Below, in pieces: positions 35,213 through 46,504 of a stretch of 64,000 nt of DNA; the first letter of the stretch is position 1; each line of letters begins with the position of its first letter. The stretch covers positions 24,933,304 through 24,997,303 of the forward strand of contig CM054165.1 in NCBI GenBank assembly GCA_028751875.1, given 5' to 3'. The notes below the pieces were generated by a model. The model ran no database searches and was not told where the DNA came from. It saw only the letters and a program-made list of their open reading frames with translations. A program made the translations under genes and the position numbers. The stretch comes from Rapana venosa (lineage: Eukaryota; Mollusca; Gastropoda; Neogastropoda; Muricidae).

Positions 35213-35910
35213 TGTTTGTTTGAGCGTGTGTGTGGGGGGTGGGGGGTGGGGTGGGTGGGGGTGTTTCAGGGATAATACTAAATATGTAATACTCACATAG
35301 CACACGATCAACACTAACACTTTTAATTATGCTCCTGCAAATTGAATGTCATGGTAATAAAATAAGTGCAATACCCATACACTCACATAATAAAGAGGGG
35401 GAAAAAGCCAATAAAGTCATAAAAAGAACATCTACACATTGTAAGTAATAGAAACAAAATCTTTTTTTCCAGGATAATGAATAAGTATTCATGTGCTTTT
35501 TTACATCCAGTCCCCGCCCATGGGGTCACATTTAAAAATGCACTCAGTACTCATACTTTCAAGCAGAAGAAGCAAAGGAAAAAAACTTTTTTTAAAGAAA
35601 AAGAGAGAAGAAGAAAAAAAACAAACAAACATACAAACAAACAAACAACCCCAGACGAGCAAAAGACAAAAACATACCCCCAGAACCCCCCCCCCCCACC
35701 ACCACAAAAAAAAGACAACAACAACAACAACAAAAAAGCAGACAAAAACACCCTTCCAAATAAACAAACAAAAAACAAGAAAAAACAACAACGACAAACA
35801 AACAAATGAAAAAAAACCATAAGACCCCCAAAAAACAAACAAACAAACAAACAAACAAACAAACAAACAAAAACAATTAAAAAAAAAAATAGCACCTTCC
35901 CCCCTTCACA

Positions 35911-35966
<56 letters not shown>

Positions 35967-36076
35967 ACACACACCACATACATACACCAAAACAAAAAAC
36001 AAACAAGCGAAAAACCCAAACAAATTACCAACAAGAAGAAAGTAACAACCACAGCAATAACAACACACAGAGAGAG

Positions 36077-36150
<74 letters not shown>

Positions 36151-36343
36151 AGCCAAACTTATAGATCACAAAATTGAACACCTTCATATTGTAGAATAGT
36201 ACACATAGTTGTTACACGTGGTAATAAGATATTAAAATAGGAGATTCACTGGAGCTCAAGTACAGACAACAAGTCCAAAATAATATTGAAAATCGAAAGT
36301 ATGAATATGCCCTTTATTAGAATACACAATAACAATAGAAGGA

Positions 36344-36433
<90 letters not shown>

Positions 36434-36462
36434 TTAATTGCATATCGGTCTTAGGCCACAAT

Positions 36463-36524
<62 letters not shown>

Positions 36525-36540
36525 TGTGTGTGTGTGTGTG

Positions 36541-36581
<41 letters not shown>

Positions 36582-37089
36582 AGAGATGGTACTAAATATA
36601 TAATTCTCAAAACAGTACACGATCACCTTTGACACTTATTTTGATTACTTAGACAAAAAATATGTTATGATAAAAAATAATAATAATATAAAAAAATAAT
36701 AATAAAAATAATACTAATAATCAAATAAATAAATAAAAACCTCAATACCCATACTCTCACACAATAAAAACAAGGAAGAAAAGAAAGAAAGAAAAACAAA
36801 AACAAAACAACAACCAGCCAAATCTATAAGGTCATAGTGAGAGAGAGAGAGAGAGAGGGAGGGAGAGAGAGAGAGAGAGAGTGAGAGAGAGAGAGAGTGT
36901 GTTTCAGTGATAACTCTAAAATATATAATTCTCAAGACAGTGCACATCACTGTCAACACCAATTTTGATTATACTCATGCAGATTATATGTCAAGATAAT
37001 GAAATAAACTCAATACCCGTATACTCATACAATAAAAATAAGGAAGAGGAGAAAAGGGGGGGGGGGATAAAAGCCAATTATATAAGGTC

Positions 37090-37141
<52 letters not shown>

Positions 37142-37365
37142 TGTGTGTGTGTGTGTGTGCGTGTTTCAAGGATAATACTAAATATATAATTCTCGAGACA
37201 GCACAGGATCACCATCAATATTCTTTTCGAATATACTCGTACAAATTGAACGCCATGAAAAAGAAAAAGCCCAACGTCAATACACTCAAACAATAAGGAG
37301 AAAAAAATCGCTAAAGTCATAAAATGAACATCTATACATAGTAAGTAAGAGAGAGAGAGAGAGAG
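34205..37365. repeat. Amplified microsatellite-laden block present only in the left arm
   Basis: Repeated modules of GA tract, GT tract, TTTCAGRGATAATAC-like sequence, then AAATATATAATTCTC and ACTCACACAATAAAAACAAG recur near 34930, 35265, 36585, 36905 and 37165. Two SINE 3' fragments (34315, 35470) and A/C-rich low-complexity DNA lie between. The right arm passes directly from the segment matching 34200 to that matching 37365. Confidence 0.85.
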
Positions 37366-37589
37366 AGAGCACCACACAGAAACTGCTACCAGATTTGAGG
37401 ACAAACAACAGAAGAGAATCAATCCTGCAGATAGATACCTGACTCACTTTCTGTGGTGGATGTGGCTGGACTACTCAGGCAGTCAGAGAAAGAATGGACA
37501 ATGTCACACTGCATGTGGATGCCTTGGTTGGGCTTTTATAAGAAAACAAATTGTAAACGTCACCTGAAAGGAAACAAATCCCATAACAA

Positions 37590-37760
37590 GCTGGAATAGA
37601 ACAGTTATGGTGATGATGCTATCACTAGAAAGGGGCGGGGCTTACACCTGGTGATTGACAACAGACAAAGACTTGGCCCCATTAACAAACTGCCAGCTGG
37701 AATACCACAGCTGAGGTGATGATGCTGTTAATGGAAAGGGGCGGGGCTTACACCTTGTGA
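37590..37760. repeat. 107-bp tandem duplication with GC boxes
   Basis: CTGGAATA...GTGATGATGCT...GGAAAGGGGCGGGGCTTACACC occurs twice (starts 37591 and 37698). Each copy has an AGGGGCGGGG box (37631 and 37737), which would match Sp1/KLF binding sites. The right-arm counterpart at 45630-45790 also has two. No adjacent gene is seen. Confidence 0.8.
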
Positions 37761-37844
37761 CTTGGCAAGAGAAAATAGGGAATAAAAAAGAATGTGTGTG
37801 TGAAATTGTGTATGGAAATTTTCTTCATTTTCATTTATTTCATT

Positions 37845-38180
37845 TTATTCTTGCATTTTGAGGATAACTGAATATGCACTCATGTGCTTTTTTACATACA
37901 GTCCCCCCTGTGTATGCTGTTTTGTCAATTTTGTCATAGTTCCCACAGGCACAATGGCCTACCATTCCTAAAAGCGTAAGGGATTTTAACATGTAGGTAA
38001 GATGTTCTGCATGGGTTGGCACAGGGGACCTCAGTTTATAGTCTCATCGGAAGGACTTTTGGGGAGATTGGAGTCGGCACTGATGTTAACTCCAGAGATA
38101 AAATCCTTCTGAAAAAGATTTGAACCAGGGTCAGCAGATCACGATCACAATGCCCATCACTCTAACCACCAGGCTATCCC
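37845..38180 (-). mobile_element. tRNA-headed SINE, family D, at the inner edge of the left arm
   Basis: On the minus strand the head has CTGGTGGTTAGAGTGATGGG and a B box GGTTCAAATC (about 38122-38131). The body has GTTAACATCAGTGCCGACTC and a 3' end of TTGCATTTTGAGGATAAC type. The arm homology stops within this SINE at 38105, between head and body. Confidence 0.8.
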
Positions 38181-38193
38181 GCGCACGCGCATG

Positions 38194-38245
<52 letters not shown>

Positions 38246-38300
38246 GAGAGAGGGGAGGTTGGGGGGGGGGGGGGGAGGGGATGAGAGAGAGAACTCAACT
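38180..38300. repeat. (GC)n(GA)n and poly-G low complexity
   Basis: CGCGCG run, GA tracts and a G-run at about 38261-38280. Confidence 0.95.
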
Positions 38301-38338
38301 GAAAGATTTATTCACAAAAAGGCCATTGGCCCTTGCTA

Positions 38339-38490
38339 CATTATCTTCCCTGACCCTAAAGAGACAGGTACCCATTTACAGCTGGGTGAAGTGGGGGTCC
38401 GTACTGAAGCCAAGGTCACCCATCCAATTGGTAACCACACTCGATGCTGCTTAACCTTGGCTGGGGAAAAGGGAGTGATCTGACCACTGA
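38339..38490 (-). mobile_element. 5S-rRNA-headed SINE, minus copy (loop)
   Basis: In reverse complement it reads GTTAAGCAGCATCGAGTG, GGTTACCAATTGGATGGGTG and then the shared body. It lies head to head with the plus-strand copy starting at 38500. Its 3' region (about 38300-38340) differs from the CTTTAC-tailed copies. Confidence 0.8.
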
Positions 38491-38499
38491 GGCTTCCCG

Positions 38500-39197
38500 T
38501 CTAAGCAGCATCAAGTGTGGTTACCACTTGGATGGGTCAAAGTCAAGTCAAAGTCAAACTTTTATTTTCAAATGGTACATTGAATAAGCAGTGCATTTGC
38601 TTTTTTCATCAAGCCATCTATCTAAAGAAAAAAAGCGAGAAAAAAAGATAATATATATGCAGACGTAGAATAAAAACCTAATCAATGGTAAACCATACAA
38701 ATCAAAGAAGAAAAGACAATAACATATGCATACATGGAATTAAAAACAAAACAAAACCCCCTGAAAAATATTAAACCATACAATTCAAACAATTAAAAAT
38801 CTTGAAAATATATCCATCATAATACAAACAAGCAACAAAGAAAAACCAAACCAAAACAAACAACCAAGACAAAACAACATTTATAAAAAGATACACCAAC
38901 TGTTTCCCCTCCCCCCCCCCCTTCACACACATACACACAAAAACCTCCAACCATACAAGCAACTGAATAAAACAAACAAACAAAAGAGATAAACCAATGT
39001 TTGTGCCTTGGCTTCAGTACGGTCCCCCAGTTCACCCAACTGTAAATGGGTACCTGTCTCTTTAGGGTTAGGGAAGATAAAACAGCAAGGGAGAGGAGAT
39101 GGATGCTGCTCTCACTATGCTGGCCCTAGAGAAGTGAAGTCTCTGACACCTCGCTCCCCTACGACCTTATCAGTTATGGGACACCTTTACCTTTAAC
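38500..39197 (+). mobile_element. 5S-rRNA-headed SINE, plus copy split by a LINE 3' fragment
   Basis: The 5S-like head is at 38500-38537 (TAAGCAGCATCAAGTGTGG, CACTTGGATGGGT). It is then interrupted by a 460-bp block starting CAAAGTCAAGTCAAAGTC (38538-38997) and resumes with TTGTGCCTTGGCTTCAG at 39001, ending in CTTTACCTTT. The inserted block looks like the 3' end of a minus-strand LINE with a TCAAG-type tail. Confidence 0.8.
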
Positions 39198-39389
39198 AGT
39201 GCGTGTGGCAGAGACTTGAAGCACGAAAGGCTGATTGTCATGACAGGTCTGGACATTAAAGGGTGTGGTGTTTGGTTATACATTATGAAGATCAATGCCA
39301 TGGTTTCCATGCTATGTAATTACATCACCTCCTGTGGCTGCCTTGCTGTATGAGCTCTTCAGCTTAAAGCAATAAATTTTATTGTATGC

Positions 39390-39458
<69 letters not shown>

Positions 39459-40120
39459 CTCTCTGCTGACCTGGAATGGTGGGTTGTTTGACGTGGCTCT
39501 TCAGTAATACTTAATTTGATGGTGATCAAAGTCATCAAAAGATGTGAATTTTTGTGAACTGGTGTGTGAAGCCCTGTTGCATGTGACCGTGAAGACAGAG
39601 TGTGGTAGAGACTTTGCAAAGGTGCCTAACCAATTAATTAATAATTAGTAAACTTAAAGAAGAACATTTGAACTTAAAAATTATAAACAGTAATCACACA
39701 GCTGTTCCTTGTCCACCCTATGTGTTCCTATTCTGTGCACGTGCAAGTTGAGCTTATACAGTGGGGTTATGTTGTTGTTTATCAAGGGTCATGAATTGCT
39801 GAAATCAGGATGAACACATGCACCACACAAAATTAAATTCTTCGACTGATATTATTATATCAAGAAAATCAACACCAATTGACAAGAATGTTGTAAAAGA
39901 TGAATTGAAATTATAGAACTATGAATTGAAGCAGCAATCCCACTAGACAATGTCTGTGATTGAAAGAGTGGATGTGATGAAAATGATGATTCCCTTCAAA
40001 TATGGAACACCCTCCATCTGTCAAGGAAAATAAACTTCAGGCGATATTGGACTCCATTTAAAAACGTTTCTCCTGCCCTGAAAAGAGCTAACTGCATGGC
40101 GAAATAGCTTATTTTACAGA
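39198..40120. other. Loop segment with a CT tract, no gene supported
   Basis: A (CT)n tract runs from 39391 to 39464. The rest is unassigned sequence with no recognisable coding or RNA motif. Confidence 0.5.
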
Positions 40121-40124
40121 TACT

Positions 40125-40550
40125 CTGCTGTAGCAGAAGAACTTGTCAGAATTGAATTCACTGATTTCGATGATGATGACAATGTTATTTCTCTTCCCAA
40201 CTGGATCAGCTACCCCTTTCCCACAGGTCTCTGCAAATTAGTCATTGGAATTTACTGGAGGACTCTAAAAGAATAACCCTGTCTCTATACTTTAAAAAGG
40301 AGGGCACAGGCACCTTACTCTGTCAAGGCAATGACTGCAGGCAGTGGGACAAAAAAGAATGTGAACTTCTCCGAGATCTTGTGTCCGATTTTTGTCTGAA
40401 TGGTAACACTGACAGTTTGCAATCTCAGCTGATAGCTCGTCCTATTTGTTTCCTTGACTATGTTTATCATTCTATCCAGCTTTCTCCTCCTGTACATATG
40501 ACTTCTACAGCCTATCCTACTCACCCCTACATCCTCTCTTCTTAGCAGCT
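40125..40550 (+). pseudogene. Possible decayed coding sequence, family unknown
   Basis: Two adjacent plus-strand frames look protein-like in composition: about 40130-40268 (EFTDFDDDDNVISLPNWISY segment) and about 40290-40548 (KEGTGTLLCQGNDCRQWDKK onward, without a start codon). A single frame change near 40270 would join them. I do not recognise the family, and it may be a relic of a transposon ORF. Confidence 0.3.
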
Positions 40551-40675
40551 TCAGTGACGAAACTGACATTGAACTCAAGGCAGTTGTCCCTTCAGAAAAA
40601 TCCAATGATATTTCCAAGGAGAATGCAGTCAGAGGCTATCAAGAAACACTGCGATCACTATCCTGTATGTATTCA

Positions 40676-43205
40676 ATCTATCTATCTATCTATCTGTCCC
40701 GTAGTCTAACGACCGTGGGGGCACCCTCAAAGACTCAACAACCAGTTCCCTCCATTCCTCTCTCTGTTCTGCCTTTCTCAGGGTTTTGTTGAGTTCTAGG
40801 CCTGTCCATTCGCTGATGTTATCCTCCCAGCTCTTCCTTGGTCTGCCTCTTCTTCCTCCTTGGACAGTGCCTTGTAAAACTGTCTTTGCAAGTCCTTTGG
40901 ATCTTGTGACATGCCCATACCATTTAAGTTTACGCTTTTTCACGATCGTTAGAAGGTTCTCATAGGGTCCAATGGTTTGCTGGATTCTGTTATGCACGCT
41001 TTCGTTGCTTATGTGGTCTTTGTAGGAGATGCCAAGGAGTCTCCGAAAGCATCTCATCTCCACCGCCTGTACTCTTCTCTCCAAATCTGCAGTCAGGGTC
41101 CATGATTCACAGGCATACAGAAATATGGATATGACAAGGGAGCGCATTAGTCTGATCTTGGAGATAAGTGAGATATTTTTTATTCTCTCCAGATGGTGTT
41201 TTAGTTTTGACAAAGCTGTTATTGTCTGTGCAGTCCTGCATACTACTTCTGGCTTGGATCCCTGGTCTGATACAATGGCTCCCAGGTACTTGAAGCTTTG
41301 AACTGTTTCCAGCTTCTGGTCATTAACCCTGATATCAGTGCTAATGCCGTTGGTGTTATTAGTCATCAGTTTGGTCTTCTCTGCACTGATTTCCATGCCG
41401 TATGTTTTGGAGGCTTTATTCACGTGTTCAGTTAGGCTGGCAAGCTCTTTTTCTGATCCTGCTATTCCATCAATGTCATCTGCAAAGCGGAGGTTTGTGA
41501 TCGTTCTGCCACCAATGCTGACTGATCCTTCATGATGTTCCAGTGCATCAGCCATGATTCTCTTAAGGAAGATGTTGAAAAGAGTGGGTGAGAGTTGACA
41601 GCCCTGCCTTACTCCAACTGTTGTTCGAAACCATTCTCCAATGTTGTTGTTGTAGTACACTGCACTGGTGGCCTCGCTGTACAGCTGTTTGATGACTCTG
41701 ATCAGGTTTGCATTGATGCTGTACAAATTCATTGTTGCCCACAAAGCTGCATGCCACACCCTGTCAAATGCCTTCTTAAAATCGATAAATACGTGGTAAA
41801 GGTCTTGTTGATGTTGAAGGTACCGCTCACATAGTATTCTGAGGTTGAATATCTGTTCTGTTGTGCTGCGCCCTGCTCTGAAACCTGCTTGTTCCTCAGA
41901 AATGATGGTCTCTGCTTGTGGCTTCAGTCTATTCAATATTATCTGCAGCATGACCTTGCTTGGGTGGCATATGAGGCTGATTGTGCGGTAATTATGGCAT
42001 TGTTGTCGATTTCCTTTCTTGTGGAGGGTGATGATGAGTGACTGTGTCCATGGTGTTGGCCATTTTCCTGTCTGCCAGATCTTGTTGCAGATTCTTAGTA
42101 GGGCGCTGATCATGGCTTCCCCTCCAGCTTGAACCAACTCAGCTGGAATGTTGTCAGCCCCTGCTGACTTCCCCTTTTTCGGCGATCTGACTGCTGTTTC
42201 CACTTCTTCTCGGAGGATAGGGTGACTATCTGTGTCTTTGCTTGCAGGTACATTAAGGACTTCTGGATCTCCTGCGGTTCTATAGTTATACAGGTCGGAG
42301 CAGTATTCTGTCCATCTGTTCAGAATATCCTGGTCGTCAGTGAGACACTTCCCATTTTTGTCTTGGATTGTTAAACCTTTTCCCTGTTTTGTGCTAGTCA
42401 GGTCTTTCACCAGCTGATATGGTTTCTTGCTATTGTTTTTCTTGATGTTCTCTTCAATGTCTTGGCACTGGTCACTGGTCCATTTCTCTTTTGCCTCCGT
42501 CATCGACTTCCTGATTCTTTTGTTGACTGCCCTATATTGTTATGCTCTTTCTTTTGTTTCATTTTTCTTTTTCTTCAACTCTCTACGCTTGTCGCATAGT
42601 TGTAGGATGTTAGGTGTGACCCATGGTTTTTTGACTGGTCGGTGTTTGCCAAGCAGCTCGCTTGCTGTTTCAGTCACTGCTGTATTGAAACTATTCGTCA
42701 GTGTATCTATGTCTGAGTCTATCACAGTAAGTGCTGCAAACTTTCCACCTATCCTTGCTTGAAAAATTTCTAATACCTCTGGGTCCTTCAGCTTGTGAAG
42801 GTCAAATTTAATCCTGATGTTGTTCCGCTTGTGGATTTTCTTGAGACGTAGTCGGAAAGTCATCATCACAAGATCATGATCACTCCCTATGTCTGCTCCT
42901 GGAAAACTTCGTGTCTGTGTGATGTTAACGCTAGACTGAAACCGTCTTTTCACCATGATGTAATCTATTTGGTTGTGGTGTTCTCCATTTGGGCTATGCC
43001 ATGTCCATTTTCTGGATTTCTTGTGTGGGCCAAGTGTATTCACTAGCTGGAGGTGGTTGTTACTGGCAAACTCCAGGAGTCACAAGCCTCTTTCATTTGA
43101 TTAGTTATTACAATGTGGCCCACAAACGCCCTCCCAATCTTTCCATGCATCTTCTCCTACCTTGGCGTTTCAGTCACCTTGCACAACAAGGATGTCTTTC
43201 TTGGG
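40676..43205 (-). mobile_element. RTE-like LINE, copy 2 (loop), nearly complete RT
   Basis: The 3' end is a GATA-type tail at 40676-40696. The RT ORF (40686-42503) is uninterrupted. Upstream on the minus strand is the endonuclease C-terminal half: VNTLGPHKKSRKWTWHSP near 43040, HNQIDYIMVKRRF, and GSDHDLVMMTF near 42880. It continues through NERGL and a GDWNAKVGEDAW-like stretch (Trp codon mutated to stop) to about 43205, where it is 5' truncated against a CR1-like fragment. Confidence 0.88.
40686..42503 (-). CDS. Reverse transcriptase ORF of RTE-like LINE (605 codons)
   Basis: Reverse transcriptase of a non-LTR retrotransposon, acting on element RNA at nicked target DNA. Motifs in order: NIPAELVQAGGEAM (118-131), ICNKIWQTGKWPTPWTQSLI (about 137-156), EEQAGFRAGRSTTEQIF (about 203-219), FIDFKKAFDRVWH, GVRQGCQLSPTLFN, FADDIDG (catalytic Asp pair) and GMEISAEKTKLMTNN. 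The C-terminal region has KRKLKWYGHVTRS and LQGTVQGGRRGRPRKSWEDN. No stop or frameshift is present. The endonuclease portion upstream is in another frame (42540-43205), so the original ORF2 would be longer than this frame. It is the best preserved transposon protein in the window. Whether it is still functional cannot be judged; the truncated 5' end argues against it. Confidence 0.88.
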   Translation of the reverse strand: MTEAKEKWTSDQCQDIEENIKKNNSKKPYQLVKDLTSTKQGKGLTIQDKNGKCLTDDQDILNRWTEYCSDLYNYRTAGDPEVLNVPASKDTDSHPILREEVETAVRSPKKGKSAGADNIPAELVQAGGEAMISALLRICNKIWQTGKWPTPWTQSLIITLHKKGNRQQCHNYRTISLICHPSKVMLQIILNRLKPQAETIISEEQAGFRAGRSTTEQIFNLRILCERYLQHQQDLYHVFIDFKKAFDRVWHAALWATMNLYSINANLIRVIKQLYSEATSAVYYNNNIGEWFRTTVGVRQGCQLSPTLFNIFLKRIMADALEHHEGSVSIGGRTITNLRFADDIDGIAGSEKELASLTEHVNKASKTYGMEISAEKTKLMTNNTNGISTDIRVNDQKLETVQSFKYLGAIVSDQGSKPEVVCRTAQTITALSKLKHHLERIKNISLISKIRLMRSLVISIFLYACESWTLTADLERRVQAVEMRCFRRLLGISYKDHISNESVHNRIQQTIGPYENLLTIVKKRKLKWYGHVTRSKGLAKTVLQGTVQGGRRGRPRKSWEDNISEWTGLELNKTLRKAEQREEWRELVVESLRVPPRSLDYGTDR

Positions 43206-44257
43206 AGTTTGATTCTGAACCTGTATGTATTACATGGTCTAAAAAAGGTGCTGAAATACCCAGATGCAAACACAATAACATTTCTTTTCGCAGCTATAGA
43301 ACGTTTAATGCAGACAATGTTTTGTCCGACTTATTTAAAGCAAACTTCTCTAATGTTTATCAGTTTACTGACCCAGACAAAGCACTTGAAATTTGATATA
43401 GTATCGTTTCGTCAATCTTTGATAGTCATGCCCCTCTTAGAATCAAACCTGTAAAAGCTAGAGATAAACCACCCTGGTTAACTAATGAAATCACTGAAGC
43501 CATAGCTGTCCAAGATAACTTATTAAAATCAACAGGAAACGATGAAAAATTTAAGGAGCAGCGTAATAAAGTGACATTTATGAAACAAATTGCAAAAAAG
43601 AAATATTTTAGTGAGTTAATATCATCTAAGAAGGACACAAAGTCTCTCTGGAAAGCAATTAATCAGTTCGCCGGTAAATCATCTTCATCATGTGCTTCAT
43701 CATGTATGGGTCTATCTGCAGAAAAGATCAATAAACTCTTTTGTTCTATTGCAGAAAAAATTGTAAACATTGACCGCCTGACAACTTACCTCTTTTACAG
43801 GAATTTTGTAACTCCAAGTCAATAAAGTCTAAGCTGTCCTTCAAATATATTGGTGTGCATGAAGTGCATAAGGAATTGTGTTCATTAAAAAGCAAACAAG
43901 CTCCCGTGGTTTAGATAATTTAGACAGCAAAATTTTGAAGATTTCCGCGCAAGTAATCTCTGAACATCTTACGTATATCTATAAACTCTGTATTGAAAAA
44001 AGTTGCTATCCTCAAATGTTTAAAGATGCCAAAGTTATACCTGTTCTAAAATCTGGAGATCCAAATGACCCTTCCAACTATCGACTTATTTCGATTCTAT
44101 CTATCTTATCTAAACCTTTAGAAAAGCATTTAAAGCAACATCTTCTGTCACACTTTACTAAACATAACTTATTTCATCCTAATCAAAGTGGCTTTAGAGA
44201 AAATCATTCATGTCATACTGCCCTCAGCAATCTATAGAGGAATGGCATTTAAATATC
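43206..44257 (+). mobile_element. CR1/Jockey-group LINE fragment (loop)
   Basis: Plus-strand pieces: EFDSEPVCITWSKKGAEIPR near 43208, DKPPWLTNEITEAI near 43460, AKKKYFSELISSKKDTKSLW near 43592, LDNLDSKILKISAQVISEHL near 43908, KVIPVLKSGDPNDPSNYR near 44032, and HPNQSGFRENHSCHTAL near 44174. It is the same group as the element at 18301-20925. It stops at the SINE inserted at 44268. Confidence 0.8.
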
Positions 44258-44267
44258 AACAATAATT

Positions 44268-45153
44268 TTTTTTTTTTTTTTTTTTTTTTTTTGGCTGCCT
44301 CATCTTCTGTGACGTCCCCCGTCCTGCTGTTCCCACGCCGCTCATTCCAATCTCCCGGCCACAGCCAAACCCAGATTTGTAATGTCTCATCCTCAGAGTC
44401 GGAGGTTCACAGGGAGCCAATCACCATCAGGCCGCCGCGGGGCCACCAGCCAGAGGGGCCCTGCACTGCTGCTGGGTCACTTTGGTGGTGTTCAGTGGTG
44501 CCTGTTCTGAGCTAACATACGCAGGACACCACCTACTAAGCCCCCTACTAACGACAGTATTAGCTCAGTCGCGGAGCCAGACTGAGTAAGTTGCCCACCC
44601 GAGGTGGCAACCACCACAACGTCCCTCCAACGACCGTCCCCCGCGAACCTCCAACCCCAAAGGCTTTTGACACAAGCTCTCCACAGGCACAGAAGTGTAT
44701 GGAAGTGTATGGGCAAACCGAATCTGAGGTCACCATGAGACCAGAGAAACTGGGACCACCGAATCAGAGGCAATTTTTTTTAATTGCATGATGATCAATG
44801 ACAATGAGGATGACGTAATGATGCTGCTGTGGAAGTGCATATGCTTTGAGACTACTTGACAGGGTTGTACTCTACGCTTACTATCATAATATATCCCGGC
44901 GTCAACCGGGCCCGAGAGATACAGACACCTGCAGTGATGGTCAGGTAATTTGAGCAACACTCTCAAATTCGCATCCGTTAAGTGGATGAAGCTCAACTGT
45001 GTGGTCCCAGTCTTCCCACTGAGCCCACAGCACACTCACTCTGGGTAGGAGCCGGCCGGAGTCCGAAAAAACCCTATGACTCTTATGGGATTCGAACCCG
45101 CGACCTTCCAGTCCGTAACCCAAGGCGCTAACCACTGCGCCATGGCGGCTGGT
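44268..45153 (-). mobile_element. tRNA-headed SINE, family A, inverted copy (loop)
   Basis: Poly-T at 44268-44292 is the complement of the poly-A tail. The tRNA-like head with GGAATCGAACC-type B box complement lies near 45090-45105 and the head ends at CATGGCGGCTGG (45142-45153). The TSD AACAATAATT is at 44258-44267 and 45154-45163. It is about 886 bp and belongs with the copy at 9472. Confidence 0.92.
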
Positions 45154-45163
45154 AACAATAATT

Positions 45164-45274
45164 GTAGGTGGTGTCCTGCGTATGTTAGCTCAGAACAGGC
45201 ACCACTGAACACCACCAAAGTGATCCAGCAGCAGTGCAGGGCCCCTCTGGCTGGTGGCCCTGCGGCGGCCTGAT
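45164..45274 (+). mobile_element. Internal fragment of SINE family A at the loop/right-arm boundary
   Basis: GTAGGTGGTGTCCTGCGTAT through CGGCGGCCTGATG matches the interior of the 9472-10314 SINE (about 10045-10170). Both ends are missing. It abuts the first base of the right arm (45275). Confidence 0.8.
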
Positions 45275-46168
45275 GATTTTACCTCTGGAGTTAACATCAG
45301 TGCCGACTCCAATCTCCCCAAAAGTCCTTCCGATGAGACTATAAACTTTGGTCCCCTGTGCCAACCCATGCAGAACATCTTACCTATATGTTAAAATCCC
45401 TTACGCTTTTAGGAAGAGTAGGCCATTGTGTGCCTGTGGGAACCATGACAACATTAACAAAACTGCATACACAGGGGGACTGTATGTAAAAAAACCACAT
45501 GAGTGCTTGTTCAATTATCCTCAAAATGCAAGAATAAAATGAAATAAATGAAAATGAAGAAAATTTCCATACACAATTTCACAACACATTCTTTTTTATT
45601 CCCTATTTTCTCTTGCCAAGTCACAAGGTGTAAGCCCCGCCCCTTTCCATTAACAGCATCATCACCTCAGCTGTGGTATTCCAGCTGGCAGTTTGTCAAT
45701 GGGGCCAAGTCTTTGTCTGTTGTCAATCACCAGGTGTAAGCCCCGCCCCTTTCTAGTGATAACATTATCACAATAACTGTTCTATTCCAGCTTGTTATGG
45801 GATTATTTTCCTTTCAGGTGATGTCCACAGTTGTTTTTTAATACCAACCAAGGCATCCACATGCAGTGTGACATTGTCCATTCTTTCTCTGACTGCCTGA
45901 GTAGTCCAGCCACATCCACCACAGAAAGTGAGTCAGGTATCTATCTGCAGGATTGATTCTCTTCTGTTGTTTGTCCTCAAATCTGGAAGCAGTTTCTGTC
46001 TGTCTGTCTGTCTGCTGCTGTCTTTCTCTGTGGTTTTGTTGTTGTTTATTGTTCCTTTGCCCAGGGGGCTGGTTGTAAAAAACATGTTTGCTTATGCCAT
46101 AGCCTCTTTAAATAAAATTCATTCAAGTCGATTCAACTCTCTCTCCTCTCTCTTTCAAGTTTTCACTC

Positions 46169-46219
<51 letters not shown>

Positions 46220-46504
46220 CTCTCCATCTCCCCCCCCCCCCACACCTCTTTTCCTCACCTTTCTGCTCCTCATCCTTTCGTCCTCACTGGCCATGTTTAT
46301 GTTTGTTGTTATTGTCTCTGATGATGTGTAGTATTTTCATGTTGATATCGCTTTTTATATCATTATCATTATTATTATGTTGTTGGTACGATTAGTTGAC
46401 ATGTAATTGATTTAACCAGATTTGATTTATTTACAGTTTTGTTGTTGTATCTCAGAGCTAGTTATTTTGATTTTTGTATTTTATTTTATACTTCTTTAAT
46501 TCAC

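Noticed and set aside
38497..38537. 5S rRNA gene
   Set aside because: Only about 40 bases resemble the internal promoter half and then the SINE body or an insertion follows.
42427..42762. Plus-strand ORF over the RTE-like LINE
   Set aside because: Antisense shadow of the LINE coding sequence.
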